A stretch of 64,000 nt of DNA from assembly GCA_006503535.1 (NCBI GenBank), contig QYRS01000004.1:3162001-3226000 (forward strand). Direction: 5' to 3'. The translations under genes and the position numbers were made by a program. Below, piece by piece: positions 10,738-22,296 of the stretch. The notes beneath the pieces were generated by a model that saw nothing but the letters and a program-made list of their open reading frames with translations, had not been told where the DNA came from and searched no databases. The stretch is from Arthrinium phaeospermum (taxonomy: Eukaryota; Ascomycota; Sordariomycetes; Amphisphaeriales; Apiosporaceae). Numbering within the stretch: position 1 is the stretch's first letter; every line of letters begins with the position of its first letter.

Positions 10738-13700
10738 CGTGGGTGGATTGATTCGCCCGTAGGATCTGGCGTAGCTGGTTGGATTCGCGAGGTGTACACT
10801 CAATAATCTCGCGATGTCGAGTCTCGCAGACTTGGGTTGTGTCACTTTGCGAGAAAGATTGAAGGGATTGGTGAGATGTAATGAGCACGAATAATGCTCA
10901 ACAAACCATTCAGCCTTAGATTCGTAAATAAGTCGACCAGGCCAGTAGCCATATCATCTCTGAATGGTTTTGCAGCTTCCATTTGGAAAACAAGATATTG
11001 CGAAATAATTTCACCTGATGTATACTTACTTACCTCTTTGCAAACTGGTTCTGCGCCCAAGGTTTATATCGTGCGCCATTCCAACCACTTCCGATTGGAA
11101 CTGTTACCTGGTACAAATGGATGCCTCTGTGCTAAGAGCAGTTTCTTCATTGGGTTTGCCAGTCATTTCTGAGAATAACCTCACTTAGCATTTCCATTGC
11201 CCCAAGTGTTTCAGTCACACAATGAACGAGGGTATGGCAAGGCGTGGAAACTTGGGTGTGTAAAACCTTGACGTCCTCAAAGCCCACAATCCAACCAGAA
11301 ATCATTCGAAGCCATGCAAAGAGACGATGGGATGAACCAATTTTGAAGGCGGAACCAGAATGTGTGTTGGCTGAAACCACGTAAAGCTGCGAGCAACCGG
11401 CGCATGCATGCATTCAAACATTTGTCGGTACGGATATGTATTGTGCCAATGGCGCGTAATGAGCTGGCTGGTTTGTGGGAAGCGTTTGGCACTTTAATAA
11501 GGGCGCAAGTGAACTTGGCCCGCATCTTTGACGGAGCTTTCGAATAGAAGGGCCAGTTAGTGCAAGGGTTGAGGGCCAATGAAGGCTGCCTTGCAGATAT
11601 AAAGTACCAGTATAGTGACCAATCCTGGCTTGGTATAGGTATACTCAATCCGACATAAGCGCATGTGACAAGGAGGACTAGAAAAAAGAACAAAAAGAGA
11701 GGCGGTCAGATGCATCGAATACTCTGAGTGGAGATGCCAGGCTGGACATATGTACATGCCACTCTGGCTGCATAATACATATCCAACAGACATGTAAGTA
11801 CCTACCTATGATAAACACCGGATATGCCGGCCTCCCAGCACTTGGAAAGCTGCGCAGAATGGGCTCCGTTCGACTGATAGGAAGAGATGGAGGAGGAGAG
11901 AACAGCATGCATCCGACTGGTGTCTGCGAACCTCCTGCGGTGGGTGACACGACCTGAGCCTCCTTTATGTGGTTTGCCGAAAGCTGTAGGTACCTACTGT
12001 ACATAAGTACGCTGGTACAGCCAAGCAACCTCTGCTGAATTTGCCTGTCCGGTCGGCGGCGGGAAAGACCCTTGAAAACGGAATCCGGGGACAGGATCTG
12101 GTGGCTCCGCTTTGCAATCCCAGCGTCCCACTGCATGTGCCGCGCTGGGTAACGATGCACTCAATTCGTGTTACTGGTTGTACGGCCTGCAGGAAACGAA
12201 CAACGAGAAGGTTGGGTTCCAGTGACATGTAGCATGCATACACACATACAGCACTAACAGGTGGTTGTCAATCCAACTCAAATAGCCCAATGTTATGTTT
12301 GGGGTCTTGCGGACAGTTTGATCAGCGCACTTCGGGGTTGCCGCTGTCTACCAGGAATACCTACGCTTCCAGCAGTGCCGCTCGCTTATGTTGAGCTTAA
12401 AGAGCACGCAAGAGAGGATGGGCAGGCAGGTTTCTGTGGCCAGTCGGGTAATATACATACCTACCTACATCTCTGTACTCAACTTCAGTGTATACCTATC
12501 AGCAGAGTCAATTCACAACACTCGGTATGACACTTGTGATACAGTCATAGTCAAGTCGATGCCCATCCGTTACCAGCCACTACTCTGGATTCCTATCACC
12601 AGCCATTTCCATCAATTGCCGGCTGCCCGTTCCTCCATCGTCAGCTATCAAAGGAAGGTCACGTTTACGTTTTACGTACGGATAGGTATTCTAGGGCTTA
12701 TTCGACTGATACAATATCACATATATTAATTAGGTGGAGGGAGAAATGCACCTGGGCACCTTTTTTTTTCGATGCTTCCAGCCCGTTTTCAAGCCCCGTG
12801 CAATCAGCCGGGCTAGTGCTAGAGCCCTGACAAGTCGCCTCCATGCGGCGCGGCGAGCTGCGTCGCACCTTGCTCCCTTGAATAAAGAGCTGGCTGGAAC
12901 TTTCTCGCTCTCCCACGCCCAGGATCATGTAACCCGCTTTCCATCAGGCTCGGTGCAGAAAGTCGTAAATTTAAGCAGGTATCCATCCTTTAGCTGCATT
13001 ACAGCACAAGACAGGGGCCCTGACGGTACCTAACGATGTATGTAAGGCGCCGAGCCGATCAATAGATGGCACCGCAAGTCCAGTTTTCCATGTTCTAATT
13101 ACAGATCGTCCCAGAAATCCGTCCCTTTCTTTCCGCCTGCCTCCATCTATGTACTTCTCATCCTCCCGCCGTCTGACACGTTTTTTTCCTTTTCTCTAAC
13201 AGCAATAAACAGCAAGCATTGCCGACCCAACCACGGTTTCACACCTCCCCATCGTTGCATACACTCTTGCTCGTCCTGTAATCTTACGACTCGCCGCATC
13301 ATCGTATCCGTTATTCGCTCGCTGGCAGTTGCCTTGACGTTAGGAGGGATCCATCGCTACCTACTCGCTTGTCGCCCAACCCTCCTGCCTTCCCATCCAC
13401 CAAGTGGCCGCAGGAATAAACCGTCTTGATTATTTCACTTGCTCCATATTACAACAGTGGAATAAACGGCTACTACAGTAGTAATATTCTCGCGGGGGCT
13501 TGTCACCACCACCCATACCTCAACTCTGCTTCTGCTACGCCCATTTAGCTTCCACCGACCACAGACTCGGAGGAGCAAGCCTCGCGCCACCTGAGTCTTT
13601 CCCTCCACGAATCTGAAACTAAATCGACGCTGGTTTACCCCCCCAACCGAATCGGGCCCAAACCTTTTGTCCTCGGCGGATTTACATTTTGCGAACATTG

Positions 13701-13894
13701 ACTCGGCCAACCGACGGGAGAAAGCAGGTTGGGTTACTTCGGTGTCCAAACGCCCGACCACTCTCTTCTCATCTCCGCTACCTCACCACCATCCACTCGA
13801 CGCGAGTCTCACGCATTCGCTCTATTCTGGAATTCGACGACGGTCTTGACCCTTGAGAGCCCGGTCTCGCAGAGCTTGTCAGTCAATCGACAAA
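10738..13894. other. Intergenic region with recurrent TACCTACCTA-type motifs
   Basis: This 3.2-kb stretch has no convincing gene. Copies of a short motif related to TACCTACCTA/TAGGTACCTA recur, for example at 11795-11809, 11986-12000, 12457-12468 and 13025-13031. The last several hundred bases before 13895 are pyrimidine-rich and probably hold the promoter and leader of the downstream gene. Confidence 0.4.
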
Positions 13895-14869
13895 ATGAAG
13901 GGCCGTCCCATTGACCAGCTCGTCTACGAGTACATGTTCACCAAGCCCCGAGCTTCGGACCCGCAGAACTTCCACGCCCTGCTTCACCGTCACCTCATCC
14001 TCGAAGTCCGGCAGGAAGTCCACTCGTTCTACGGCCACCTGGACACGCAGGAAGCAAAGTACCCGGGCCTGGACTACTGCCACCCCATCCACCGCATACG
14101 ACTCAGCCGCTGGGCCTGGCACCGACGGCTGTTCCGCGCGTTCGATGGCCTGCGACTGACAAATTCCGAGATCTCCAACCTGACGAAATGGGAAGGCACG
14201 AAGTGGGCGAAGGAGCGGTTCGAGCGCGATTCCGGTATCATTATTAGGGATACTGCAGACGAAGGTATGTCTGAGTGGGTGCCGCCAGAGAATCGACCGA
14301 CTGCCGCTGCGCCGAGCGACCGGACTGAAGAAGAGGCGGGAGATACTACCGAAAATGCGGACGATGATATGGAAGGCGAGGACAGCGACGGCGAGATGGA
14401 ATCGATAGGCATCGCTCTTAACCAGCGCCTGCTCGAGCGAACGGCCCGCCGCGAAGCCGGTGCCGATACATCGGAGCCCCTTGATGAAGAGTGGGAACAA
14501 TGGTTGAAGAACGCCATTGACTCCGGGGAGCTCCCTTTCCTCTCAGGCCAGACAATGCAGCAGTCGCCCGCCCTCGCTCGCAACCCGCAGCTCGTCCCGG
14601 TATCTCACTTCCTGAATGCGGCTCGCGCCGGGCAATGGAGCGCCGTGCCCCCATCCTTCCGTGAGCTGCTTCGGCGGACTTTGGCGGGCGAGACGGCTGC
14701 TGCTGCTGCGGGAGACGTCGCGGGCATGCCGTCGTTAGAGCCGTCGCAACAACAATCGGCGCCGTGGAGACGCACCGTCTCCAATCTGCGACTGCCAGTC
14801 GGCGAAGGCAGCTCTAACGCGAGCTCCGGGACTGTGCGCCTTAACCGAACTGCGCAACCCAATGCGTAA
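13895..14869 (+). CDS. Conserved fungal protein of unknown function
   Basis: This is a 324-aa single-exon gene. I use the ATG at 13895 (context CAAAATG); the upstream in-frame extension begins only with TTG. The first ~130 residues are rich in aromatic and charged residues and look like a folded domain: MKGRPIDQLVYEYMF, ALLHRHLILEVRQEVHSFYGHLD, RIRLSRWAWHRRLFRAFDGL, and WEGTKWAKERFERDSGIIIRDT. The middle (about 150-185) is acidic and disordered. A central helix (EEWEQWLKNAIDSGELPFL) and a Ser/Ala-rich tail follow. I have seen this domain pattern in uncharacterised proteins of related fungi but know no function. A nuclear or cytosolic protein seems likely because there is no signal peptide or membrane segment. 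Confidence 0.85.
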   Translation: MKGRPIDQLVYEYMFTKPRASDPQNFHALLHRHLILEVRQEVHSFYGHLDTQEAKYPGLDYCHPIHRIRLSRWAWHRRLFRAFDGLRLTNSEISNLTKWEGTKWAKERFERDSGIIIRDTADEGMSEWVPPENRPTAAAPSDRTEEEAGDTTENADDDMEGEDSDGEMESIGIALNQRLLERTARREAGADTSEPLDEEWEQWLKNAIDSGELPFLSGQTMQQSPALARNPQLVPVSHFLNAARAGQWSAVPPSFRELLRRTLAGETAAAAAGDVAGMPSLEPSQQQSAPWRRTVSNLRLPVGEGSSNASSGTVRLNRTAQPNA

Positions 14870-16357
14870 GCATGGTTACGGACTCGGCGGCAAACTGCGA
14901 TGTCTCCTTCGTACTTGTTCCTTTCTATCAGATACCCCGGACCTCTTTTACTTTGTTTACTTCAGTGCGCGGACATTGAACATACATACACAAGCTTTTA
15001 GCGATCTTGACGATCGCACAACCAATCATCAGTACCTAGGTACACTTGAAATCACATGGCGGCGCCTGTTGTCCCGCCTCGTTCCTTCCGATTTCTAGCG
15101 ATATGAATGGGTATTCACCTGATGGCGACAGCGTTGCTCTTGGTATAATACTTACCGTGGTGGAATAATCGACAGGCCATTTTGTCCAATCGTGTATTCT
15201 ATTGAATGGAATAAGCATTGTCCCCATAGCACGAAGTGGTCCCTGGCATGTATAGTACATCACAATCTGGTGGGAGAAGCGCTTTCGCCATCAAGGGGAT
15301 AGGCGGGCGGTAGACACAGCGCTTCCATTCAGATCAGGGCGACCTTCATCAGCGAGGTTTCCTGCACAGACAACGGGGCGGGCGTTGCAATTGGGCACTT
15401 TTTGTTGTTTTTTAATCATCTACGGATGCGGGCGGGGTGTTTGTTTGATCAGTTGGCGATGCTGTTTGTTTTTGGTCTTGTTCTGGTTTTAGTTACTGCT
15501 CATAGAATAGCGGCGTTGGGAAACGAATTGCATGAAACAAATGAATTAAAACGGCTTTGATAAGCGAGATGGATGTCCCTTCTCAGTTGCGCGCGGATCT
15601 ATCCTGTGCTAGGCGGGCTTTGTACTGAAGTAGGTTTGGATTGTAGGTGTGCTGCGAATGCGTCTAGGTTGGCACTACATGTACCTAAATTTACACACCC
15701 AGAAGCTTGGCCATGGGAGTTGAAGCCCGATCGAGTTTATTGAGCAAGCCGTCCAGTACATGAAAAGTGAACTCATCACCAGCGCGGATTGCCACAGTAT
15801 GGACGACTGGAGTCTGGAATTGCAGACTTACAACTTACCCTGACAGTTTTTGGCGTCCCCGTGCCTCCTGCCAACTCATGAGAGCTATCAGAGTTCGGGC
15901 GTTGTCGAGCTACGACTGCTCAACTGGAAGGGGTAATATGAAATAATCCGACCGAGACAGCAAGGACCAAAAGAAACCAGAACTTTGGTATCAGTGTTTG
16001 TATATTTGTATGAGGTATAGTGCAATAGTGGTATGAGATACCCTGATGTATTCTTTAATGCAAAACCACCTGAACGCCGAGCCAGCCAACCTCGCAAGGC
16101 CCATTTTCTACATAATGGACGAACCAAATTCCTTGTGATGCGCTTACGCTTCGCTTCCCCTAACGCCTAGTTCTTATTGCCTTCTTTGGCTTGCTTCTCT
16201 CCGTCTCTCTGTATGTGTGTCGGTAAGGCTCGTTCACGTCCCAAAACTAGTTGATAATATCATGATGCCATTAGAACCTCGTGCGATTTTTGCTTCAACC
16301 GCCCTTCTTCCTTCTCCCGCCGCGAGGAGCGCGGGGTGCCGGCAAATGGACACCCTC
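14870..16357. other. Intergenic region between two convergent genes
   Basis: This 1.5-kb region lies between the 3' ends of the 13895 gene and GCN5. It should contain both 3' UTRs. A TACCTAGGTA palindrome is at 15032-15041. No gene or RNA was recognised. Confidence 0.4.
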
Positions 16358-17882
16358 CTAAGGTTCCAGGTGCGACCACTCGGGAATGGCCTTGATCTGC
16401 TGCCACATGTATCGCTCGAGCTTATTTGCGCTCTTGGCGTAAGGTGTGGTCTCGTTGTTGTACTTGCGGCAGTTATCGAAGACGAGCCTAGCATCCTTAA
16501 TGAAGGCTTCAGGCGTCTCGTACTGGTCGGCCTCAAGCCTAGTCTCCATGGTGGACAGGTCCATGGGCTCCTTGATCACATCATAGTAATCTGCAACGTC
16601 GTCCTTGTTGACTGGCGTCAAGAAGGGCCAAGCAGACTGGTGGTTCTGCAAATCGTTCAACAGATGCAGGAGCTGGTTGTAGTTGGGGCCATGACGAGGC
16701 TGCCGAGCTAGCTCATCCATATCCGGCGACCAGCCCGACTCGCGAATTGCACTGATAGAAAGGGGGTCTATCGAAGTGACGTTGGTCTTCCATTCTTTGG
16801 GCGGCTGGTGTATGATGTGCGACTTTGAGAATGCGCGGATCTTGGCGTGCACGCATTCCTTCTGCTTGAGTAACATTCGTCCCATCTCCAGATAACGTAT
16901 TCTGGGAACCATGGAGCATTGCATTATGGTACCCCCTTCGTAATCCTTGATATATCCCATCCAAACGGACTTCGGGAGCGTTATCTCTTTCGTAAAGCCT
17001 TGCTTCTTAAAGTAGCCGATGGCGTAGTTGTCGGCATATGTGAGGAAGTGCATGACATCGCTGGTGGCCTTGACGTAATCCTTCAAGTGCGACATGAGAT
17101 GTGCGCCATAACCCTTTACCTGCTGGTCACTACTAATAGCACAGAAGACGATTTCGGCGAACTGGCGGCCCTTGAACGGTCGATATGTGATTCCACCAAC
17201 CACTTCGAGTGGCTTCTTGACGATTGCTATGGACAGATGTGTTCGATCGTATACAAGTCGCGCAATGTAGTCTTTTGGCATCTTTGGAAGCTGTTTCTGA
17301 AAGATGCACTTCAAGCCGGTCAAGATGATGAGTGACTCGCGCTGGTTGTCGTTGTTGACGACTCGGAACTCTATGTCGCCTTCTCGTTCCTCGATCACCG
17401 CAGGCTTGGGAAGCTGTGTGTTAGCGAGACTGGTATGCTTCTTGCAATGACTGCACAGTAGCGCTGACTCCAACGTAAAGTAGGGGTCGTAAGGAAAAAG
17501 AGCAACACTATTGCCCTCAGTACCCGTCTCGTCCTTGCGGTCGATACTGTTGCCACTTGAGCGGAGATCGCTGCCACCACGCTGATGGGGCAGAGTCGGG
17601 TTGACCGGGACATCGTGCCCAGCAGAACCGTTGCTTGTGTCGGAAAAGAGAGTATTCACCTTCTCGGGGAATGGTATGGGCTTCATGGCCGGTTCCTTGG
17701 CCTTGTCCGGGTCGGATGGCTCATCGCTGAGCTTCGCCTTCTTGCTGGCCGCTGGCGACGAAGGCTCGTCGCTGGCCTTGCGCTTGCCATCTGCAGGGGA
17801 GATACATGGTTAGTCGATCGCGAGAACGTCAGTATGCGCCATGGAAAGGTTCAGGCATCTTACTCTCGTCTTTCACCATCAT
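16358..17882 (-). CDS. GCN5: Histone acetyltransferase Gcn5 (SAGA/ADA)
   Basis: Gcn5 acetylates lysines of histone H3 as the catalytic subunit of SAGA/ADA and binds acetyl-lysine through a bromodomain. Exon 1 is 17882-17864 (ATGATGGTGAAAGACGAGA); an intron 17863-17791 has a GTAAGA donor, GACTAACC branch site and CTGCAG acceptor. The main frame starts at 17790 with an NLS-like KRKASDE segment. The GNAT domain is unmistakable: [23 protein letters not shown], the catalytic-Glu segment [10 protein letters not shown], and the acetyl-CoA loop QVKGYGAHL. The bromodomain ends the protein ([30 protein letters not shown]). As drawn it is 483 aa, longer than usual. Extra in-frame introns between 17662 and about 17415 are likely: PIPFPEK is followed by a GTGAAT donor, and GCTAACACACAG directly precedes [12 protein letters not shown]. 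Confidence 0.94.
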
Positions 17883-18507
17883 GAAGGCATCTGGAATCGG
17901 CGTTGGTTATTTGAATGCGACTCGTGCTTTGCGACACGACTTCAGGGAGATGCAGATACGTAAGCGGGACCGGGTGAAACGTGTGGAGATAAAGTCCGCT
18001 AAGGCTGATGGATAAGCGCGGGACAGAGACGCGGTCGACAGTCAGCAATTGATTGGCAGCAGGCAACAGGATGGCCAGTGATTGGACCGTGATTGTTTGG
18101 GAAAGTACGGGTCACGGTCAATTAATCTTCCTTTAGCGTGCGCATTCGATCAATGCTTTGGATGGATTTGCGAGCAAGGTACGTATCTGCTTATCAGTGG
18201 GGCTATCAGCTGCGCGCATCCCCAATCCGCAACTTACGCAGGCGCGATGTGATCCATCCATCCAGGTACCCGTAGCGTAGGCAAGTACCTCCTACCCTTG
18301 CAGCATTGAATTGAGGACAGCTTAAGCTTCTGGGCATTCGATGATATTCAGAAGCCTGCGTCACGACCAACAACTTCCACCATCACCGTCCCCCACGAAA
18401 TCCCGAATCGCAGCCATTAGTGACGTCTAGCCTGCAAGCACAGAAGCTCCTCCTCAATCGGCCTCTTCGTGCCCCTCGTTACTGCGGCGATTCGTCTGTC
18501 AACATTC
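17883..18507. promoter_or_regulatory. Divergent promoter region GCN5/OST5
   Basis: This 625-bp interval lies between divergent starts. It contains a GTACCCGTAGCGTAGGCAAG stretch near 18268 related to the TACCTA-type motif. No other feature was recognised. Confidence 0.45.
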
Positions 18508-18872
18508 ATGGATTCTCAACTCCGCGAGATCTGGGCCACTGCACCTGGCACTCCATTTCTGCCTACGGTTGGAAAAGGCACCCAATTCACAGTCGGCTTC
18601 TCCCTCCTCCTGTTCGGTGTTGCGCTATTTGGAGGCTTTGCGCTCAGTATGCACACCTTCTCTCCTTCCACTGCTGTCCCCGTCGCTCTGCAATTGCTAA
18701 CATGTACAAATCTAGACCGGTCTTTCATCAACATCCCACTCCTTGGTGTTCCAGCCTCGTTGGCATTGGCGTACGTCCCTACTCTACGCATTTGAGCTGC
18801 CCCGTCACCATCTAACGATTTTCTAGGGTCGGAACGGTCTACATGTTTTGCGCGGTGGGAGTTTACGTCTAA
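18508..18872 (+). CDS. OST5: Oligosaccharyltransferase subunit Ost5 (TMEM258 family), 3 exons
   Basis: Exons 18508-18646, 18716-18770 and 18827-18872 join to 240 nt (79 aa). Ost5 is a small non-catalytic subunit of the ER oligosaccharyltransferase that N-glycosylates nascent proteins. Evidence: correct length (family about 75-90 aa); two hydrophobic helices, one around FTVGFSLLLFGVALFGGFAL and one around LLGVPASLALAVGTVYMFCAV; and the C-terminus ending GVYV, as in yeast Ost5. Donors (GTATGC, GTACGT) and acceptors (TCTAG, TTCTAG) are good, with branch-like GCTAACAT and TCTAACG. It lies 187 bp upstream of RAD1 on the same strand. Confidence 0.9.
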
Positions 18873-19059
18873 GGCTGAAAGAAGAAACCCATAAGAAGAG
18901 GCATCGCGAAGTCGAGAACGTCGTGGGCCTGTACCATAGAGGATTTAAGGCGCACAAAACCTGCTTGAACACAACACTGATCCGTGACTCTCGACTGAAG
19001 AAGCTCCTGAGACCTAGCAGCTGAATCTTGTCGTTTCCGTCCCTACCCTCCTTTACACA

Positions 19060-20109
19060 ATGGCGTCCTCCGTACGATCGGGCTCCCCGCAGCCGCCACT
19101 ATTCAAGGCCATCGCCAGCTCGACAAGACAAATCTACCAACTGCTAAAGTGCATTAGCTTCACAGCCAAAGTCCACGTCCAGATCACTCAGGATGGTATT
19201 CGGTTCGCCGCCGACCATTCCCGAGTCATGCAAGGTAGGACCCCTATAGGTGGATGTTTGTTGAAATGCCAGGAGTCGTGACCTAACCTTTTTTCTTTTT
19301 CTCCTGTAGGCGTAGCGTTCTTGGACAAGGAGCTTTTTACTACCTATTCTCTGAACTTGGCGGAGAACGAAGATGGAGCGCTCCCCCAATTCCAGATCAA
19401 CCTAGCAGCTTTCCTGGAGGCCCTGCAGATTTTTGGAGCATCTGATGTGGCAGCGAAGCAAGCCAAATCCGATGCAGAGCCTTATAGAAGCAACCTACGA
19501 AACTACCGGCCTGATGCCTTCAGCCACCAAACGCTTGGGGTACCGGGAACATGCTGCCTCCTTTACGAAGAGGATGGCTCGCCCCTCAGCATCATCCTGG
19601 AAGAGACGGGAGTAAAGACTCGTTGCAACATGGTCACCTACACACCTGAGCGACCGGACGATATACCGTTCGACCGCGATGATCTTGCCTTCAAGATCAT
19701 CATGCATTCCAAGTGGCTTCTTGACAGTCTATCAGAATTAGCACCCATGTCGCCCACGCGGATTACTATTAGTGCTTCGCCCAATGCACCTTTCTTGGCT
19801 TTGTCCAGTGGTGGAGCATTGGGCAGTGCGAGTGTTGATTTTACCAGTGGTCGTGACCTCCTCGACACTTTCACGATCGACACGAGGTGGACGCAAAGCT
19901 ACAAGTTCGACTTGGTCAAATCCGCCACTGAAGCAATGCGTGTTGCCAGCAAGGTCAGCTTCCGTGGAGACGGGCAAGGTGTGTTGAGCCTGCAGTTCAT
20001 GGTGGAAGTTGAAGGTGGCACGACTAGCTTTCTTGATTTTCGATTTGTGCCCTACATCGCTCAGGACGACGACGACGAGATGGACACTGACGAGGAGGAA
20101 GAGGACTAG
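19060..20109 (+). CDS. RAD1: DNA damage checkpoint clamp protein Rad1 (9-1-1), 2 exons
   Basis: Exons 19060-19234 and 19310-20109 join in phase (975 nt, 324 aa). Rad1 (S. pombe naming; Rad17 in budding yeast) is one of three PCNA-like subunits of the Rad9-Rad1-Hus1 clamp, loaded at DNA damage to activate the ATR-type kinase. Visible features: FKAIASSTRQIYQLLKCISF, the IRFAADHSRVMQGVAFLDKELF clamp motif spanning the intron, LYEEDGSPLSIILEETG, and the late SYKFDLVKSATEAM and SFLDFRFVPY strands. The tail is strongly acidic (DDDDEMDTDEEEED). The length fits the family. Confidence 0.93.
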
Positions 20110-22030
20110 CCGAGTCGAAATGGCGAAGTGTGAGCTTGGCAAGGCTCGAGTCAATGGTAATCTTCCGACACTATTTAGCTGAAGGGCTATCCTTGGGTGC
20201 CTTGGGTGTCAACTCGGCTATTCATTCCATTGGCGGGTCTTTGTCATGCCCGCAAAATGGAGCAACTGGGCTGATGGTTAATCATGAGACTCTGAGATTA
20301 GAAGAACAAAAGTCCCACACTACTGTCCTTAAGATTAAACAAGAACTTTACCCCGCGATACCTCCCTCGCCTATGCTCTGTGACTTACAGTTGCCACTGA
20401 CGAGGCTCGGCCTTCCCTATTACGCCTGCTGCTGGGCGATGAGCTCGCGGCAACAGCAAGCCATGAAATCGTCGTCTCTGCGCCATTCAGAGCGCACTTT
20501 TGCCACTAAAGAGTAATCGCAGGCCCCTCTCTCGTCATCGGTCGCCTTTTTGTTTGTCCTCGTCGCTTCAGCGGCTGGCCTGGGCTTACTGTATGCCATT
20601 ATGCTAGTATCGCTAGAAAAGGCCGTAAGGCTAGGCCGACGCCAACGTCACGCCATGTTCAAGGTGCCCACTAGCAGGAATTCGTCTTCTTCCACACCTG
20701 ACCCGTGGCCGCTACTGTACAATGCAGTATTCCAATGTCTGATATGGAGATGATCGATATCTCTCCGGCGAGGGGCAACCTATGATCGTGTAAGTTTCAA
20801 GATCTGGCCGAAAAAGCAATTATGAGATCCGTCGGCATAACAAGACGTTCATGCGTCGATTACCATAGAAGATCAAGATTCCAGACGAACTGGTGCATTC
20901 ATTGGTCCGTCAGCTTGCAGCCTTCCCAGCATTTGGTTGCACACACAAAGACAGCGTGGTAGTTGGTGTGGCATCACTAGCCTGAAGCTGAACCTCCCGA
21001 GACAATCTGGCCAGCCTGGCTAGCCTAACCGATAGCGGGACAATAGCAGCTGAAGGAACCATGCCGTTTCGAGGGCACCTCTTCATGTGCGGCGACATCG
21101 TTTACTGTCGTCGGTAACTTGTAGCGGATTAGTCCGCCAACAACATGACTGCTCTGGGCTTCAGATTGGCTGGCGATGCTCATGACGGTGGAGGCTTGCA
21201 CGCCACATACTTGGGGAGTATCAGCACCGCAAGCGTGGGTGTCTTGCGCTAAGGGACGCCGACCGTCTCTTGTTGCCCAGCCGTTTGGGTCGGGGTTGCG
21301 TGTCATTCGCTGGAGCTGGGAGATGGATAGGGTCCCCTTCCAGACGTGGTCTGCCGAATTGGATGGTCACTTCCTTCAGGCCATGGTATGGCGGCGAGAA
21401 AGAAGGCGTTCGACTTTGCGGTTCCCCATTGGGTCTTTCGATTATTGCCCATCGTCTTTTCGAACCGTCCAGACACAACGCCGCTTGTCACGCGAAAGCA
21501 AATGAGGGGGTGGAGAGAGGGACTCCTCTTCGTGCCTCGCTAGGAGGGAGACCCTTACTCTTACGGGCGTTCGGGGGTCGTTGACCGTCTTGTTGTAATA
21601 AGAACTTCAGCTTGAGTGAGCCATGAGGATGGGGAGCCTTCAGCTAGTGAGGCTCTATTGTCTGAGACTTGGGCGTTCCGGGTGGCGATCACCGGGGCTG
21701 ATCCCACTTACTCATTGTCTCCCTTGCCTCGAACTCAAATAAAGAGTGCTGGCCTTGCGACAATGGCGCTTGTTGTCCTAGTTATCCGGGCACATCTTTC
21801 TTCTATTGTTCGATACATATCATTCGAGTAAAGAGACTACTCGTGACCCGATCGGATACACATATCATATAGGCAATCTCGTTTCTATATCAACATCACA
21901 TCGCCACTTGCTTCGGCCAAAGTCAGCACAGCATACCCCTCTGAGACGCAAAGTACTCTTCAACGACATCTCTTCTTCCTTTCAGCCTTCAAGAGTTACC
22001 TACCACCTACACACCAACCTATACACCACA
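20110..22030. other. Intergenic region, no gene recognised
   Basis: This 1.9-kb stretch follows RAD1. Its ORFs are short and without motifs. The last ~250 bp are CA/CT-rich and could be a leader for the small ORF at 22031. Confidence 0.4.
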
Positions 22031-22267
22031 ATGTCTGCCATGTCTGGAACATATACGGAGCTCCAGGCAACCACCCCCTCGTGGGGCGCTTATCTGCAGA
22101 GCTGCGTCGATGCCCTGTTTGCGAGCCCTCTCCCGCGCGACAGCGATGATAGTTCGGCGGCGCCGGTGTCCGAGAAGAAATACGTCCACGTCCCCTCGCA
22201 AGCGGCGGCGGGCTACCTCCGTACCACGACCTCTCACCAGATCCGCAAGAACAACGAGATTCTGTAG
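22031..22267 (+). CDS. Possible small protein (78 aa), unknown
   Basis: This 78-aa ORF starts at ATG 22031 in good context (CCACAATG) after a CA-rich leader. It opens MSAMSGTYTELQATTPSW, contains an SCVDALFASPLPRDSDDSSAAP segment and ends TSHQIRKNNEIL. The Lys/Ser composition and sensible codon use suggest a real gene, but there is no recognisable family, signal peptide or membrane segment. An (AG)n tract begins right after the stop, so the 3' UTR would start in a microsatellite. Confidence 0.45.
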   Translation: MSAMSGTYTELQATTPSWGAYLQSCVDALFASPLPRDSDDSSAAPVSEKKYVHVPSQAAAGYLRTTTSHQIRKNNEIL

Positions 22268-22296
22268 AGAAAGAGAGAGAGAGAGAGAGAGAGAGC
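22268..22296. repeat. (AG)n microsatellite
   Basis: A nearly perfect run of about 13 AG dinucleotides lies immediately after the stop codon of the small ORF ending at 22267. Confidence 0.95.
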
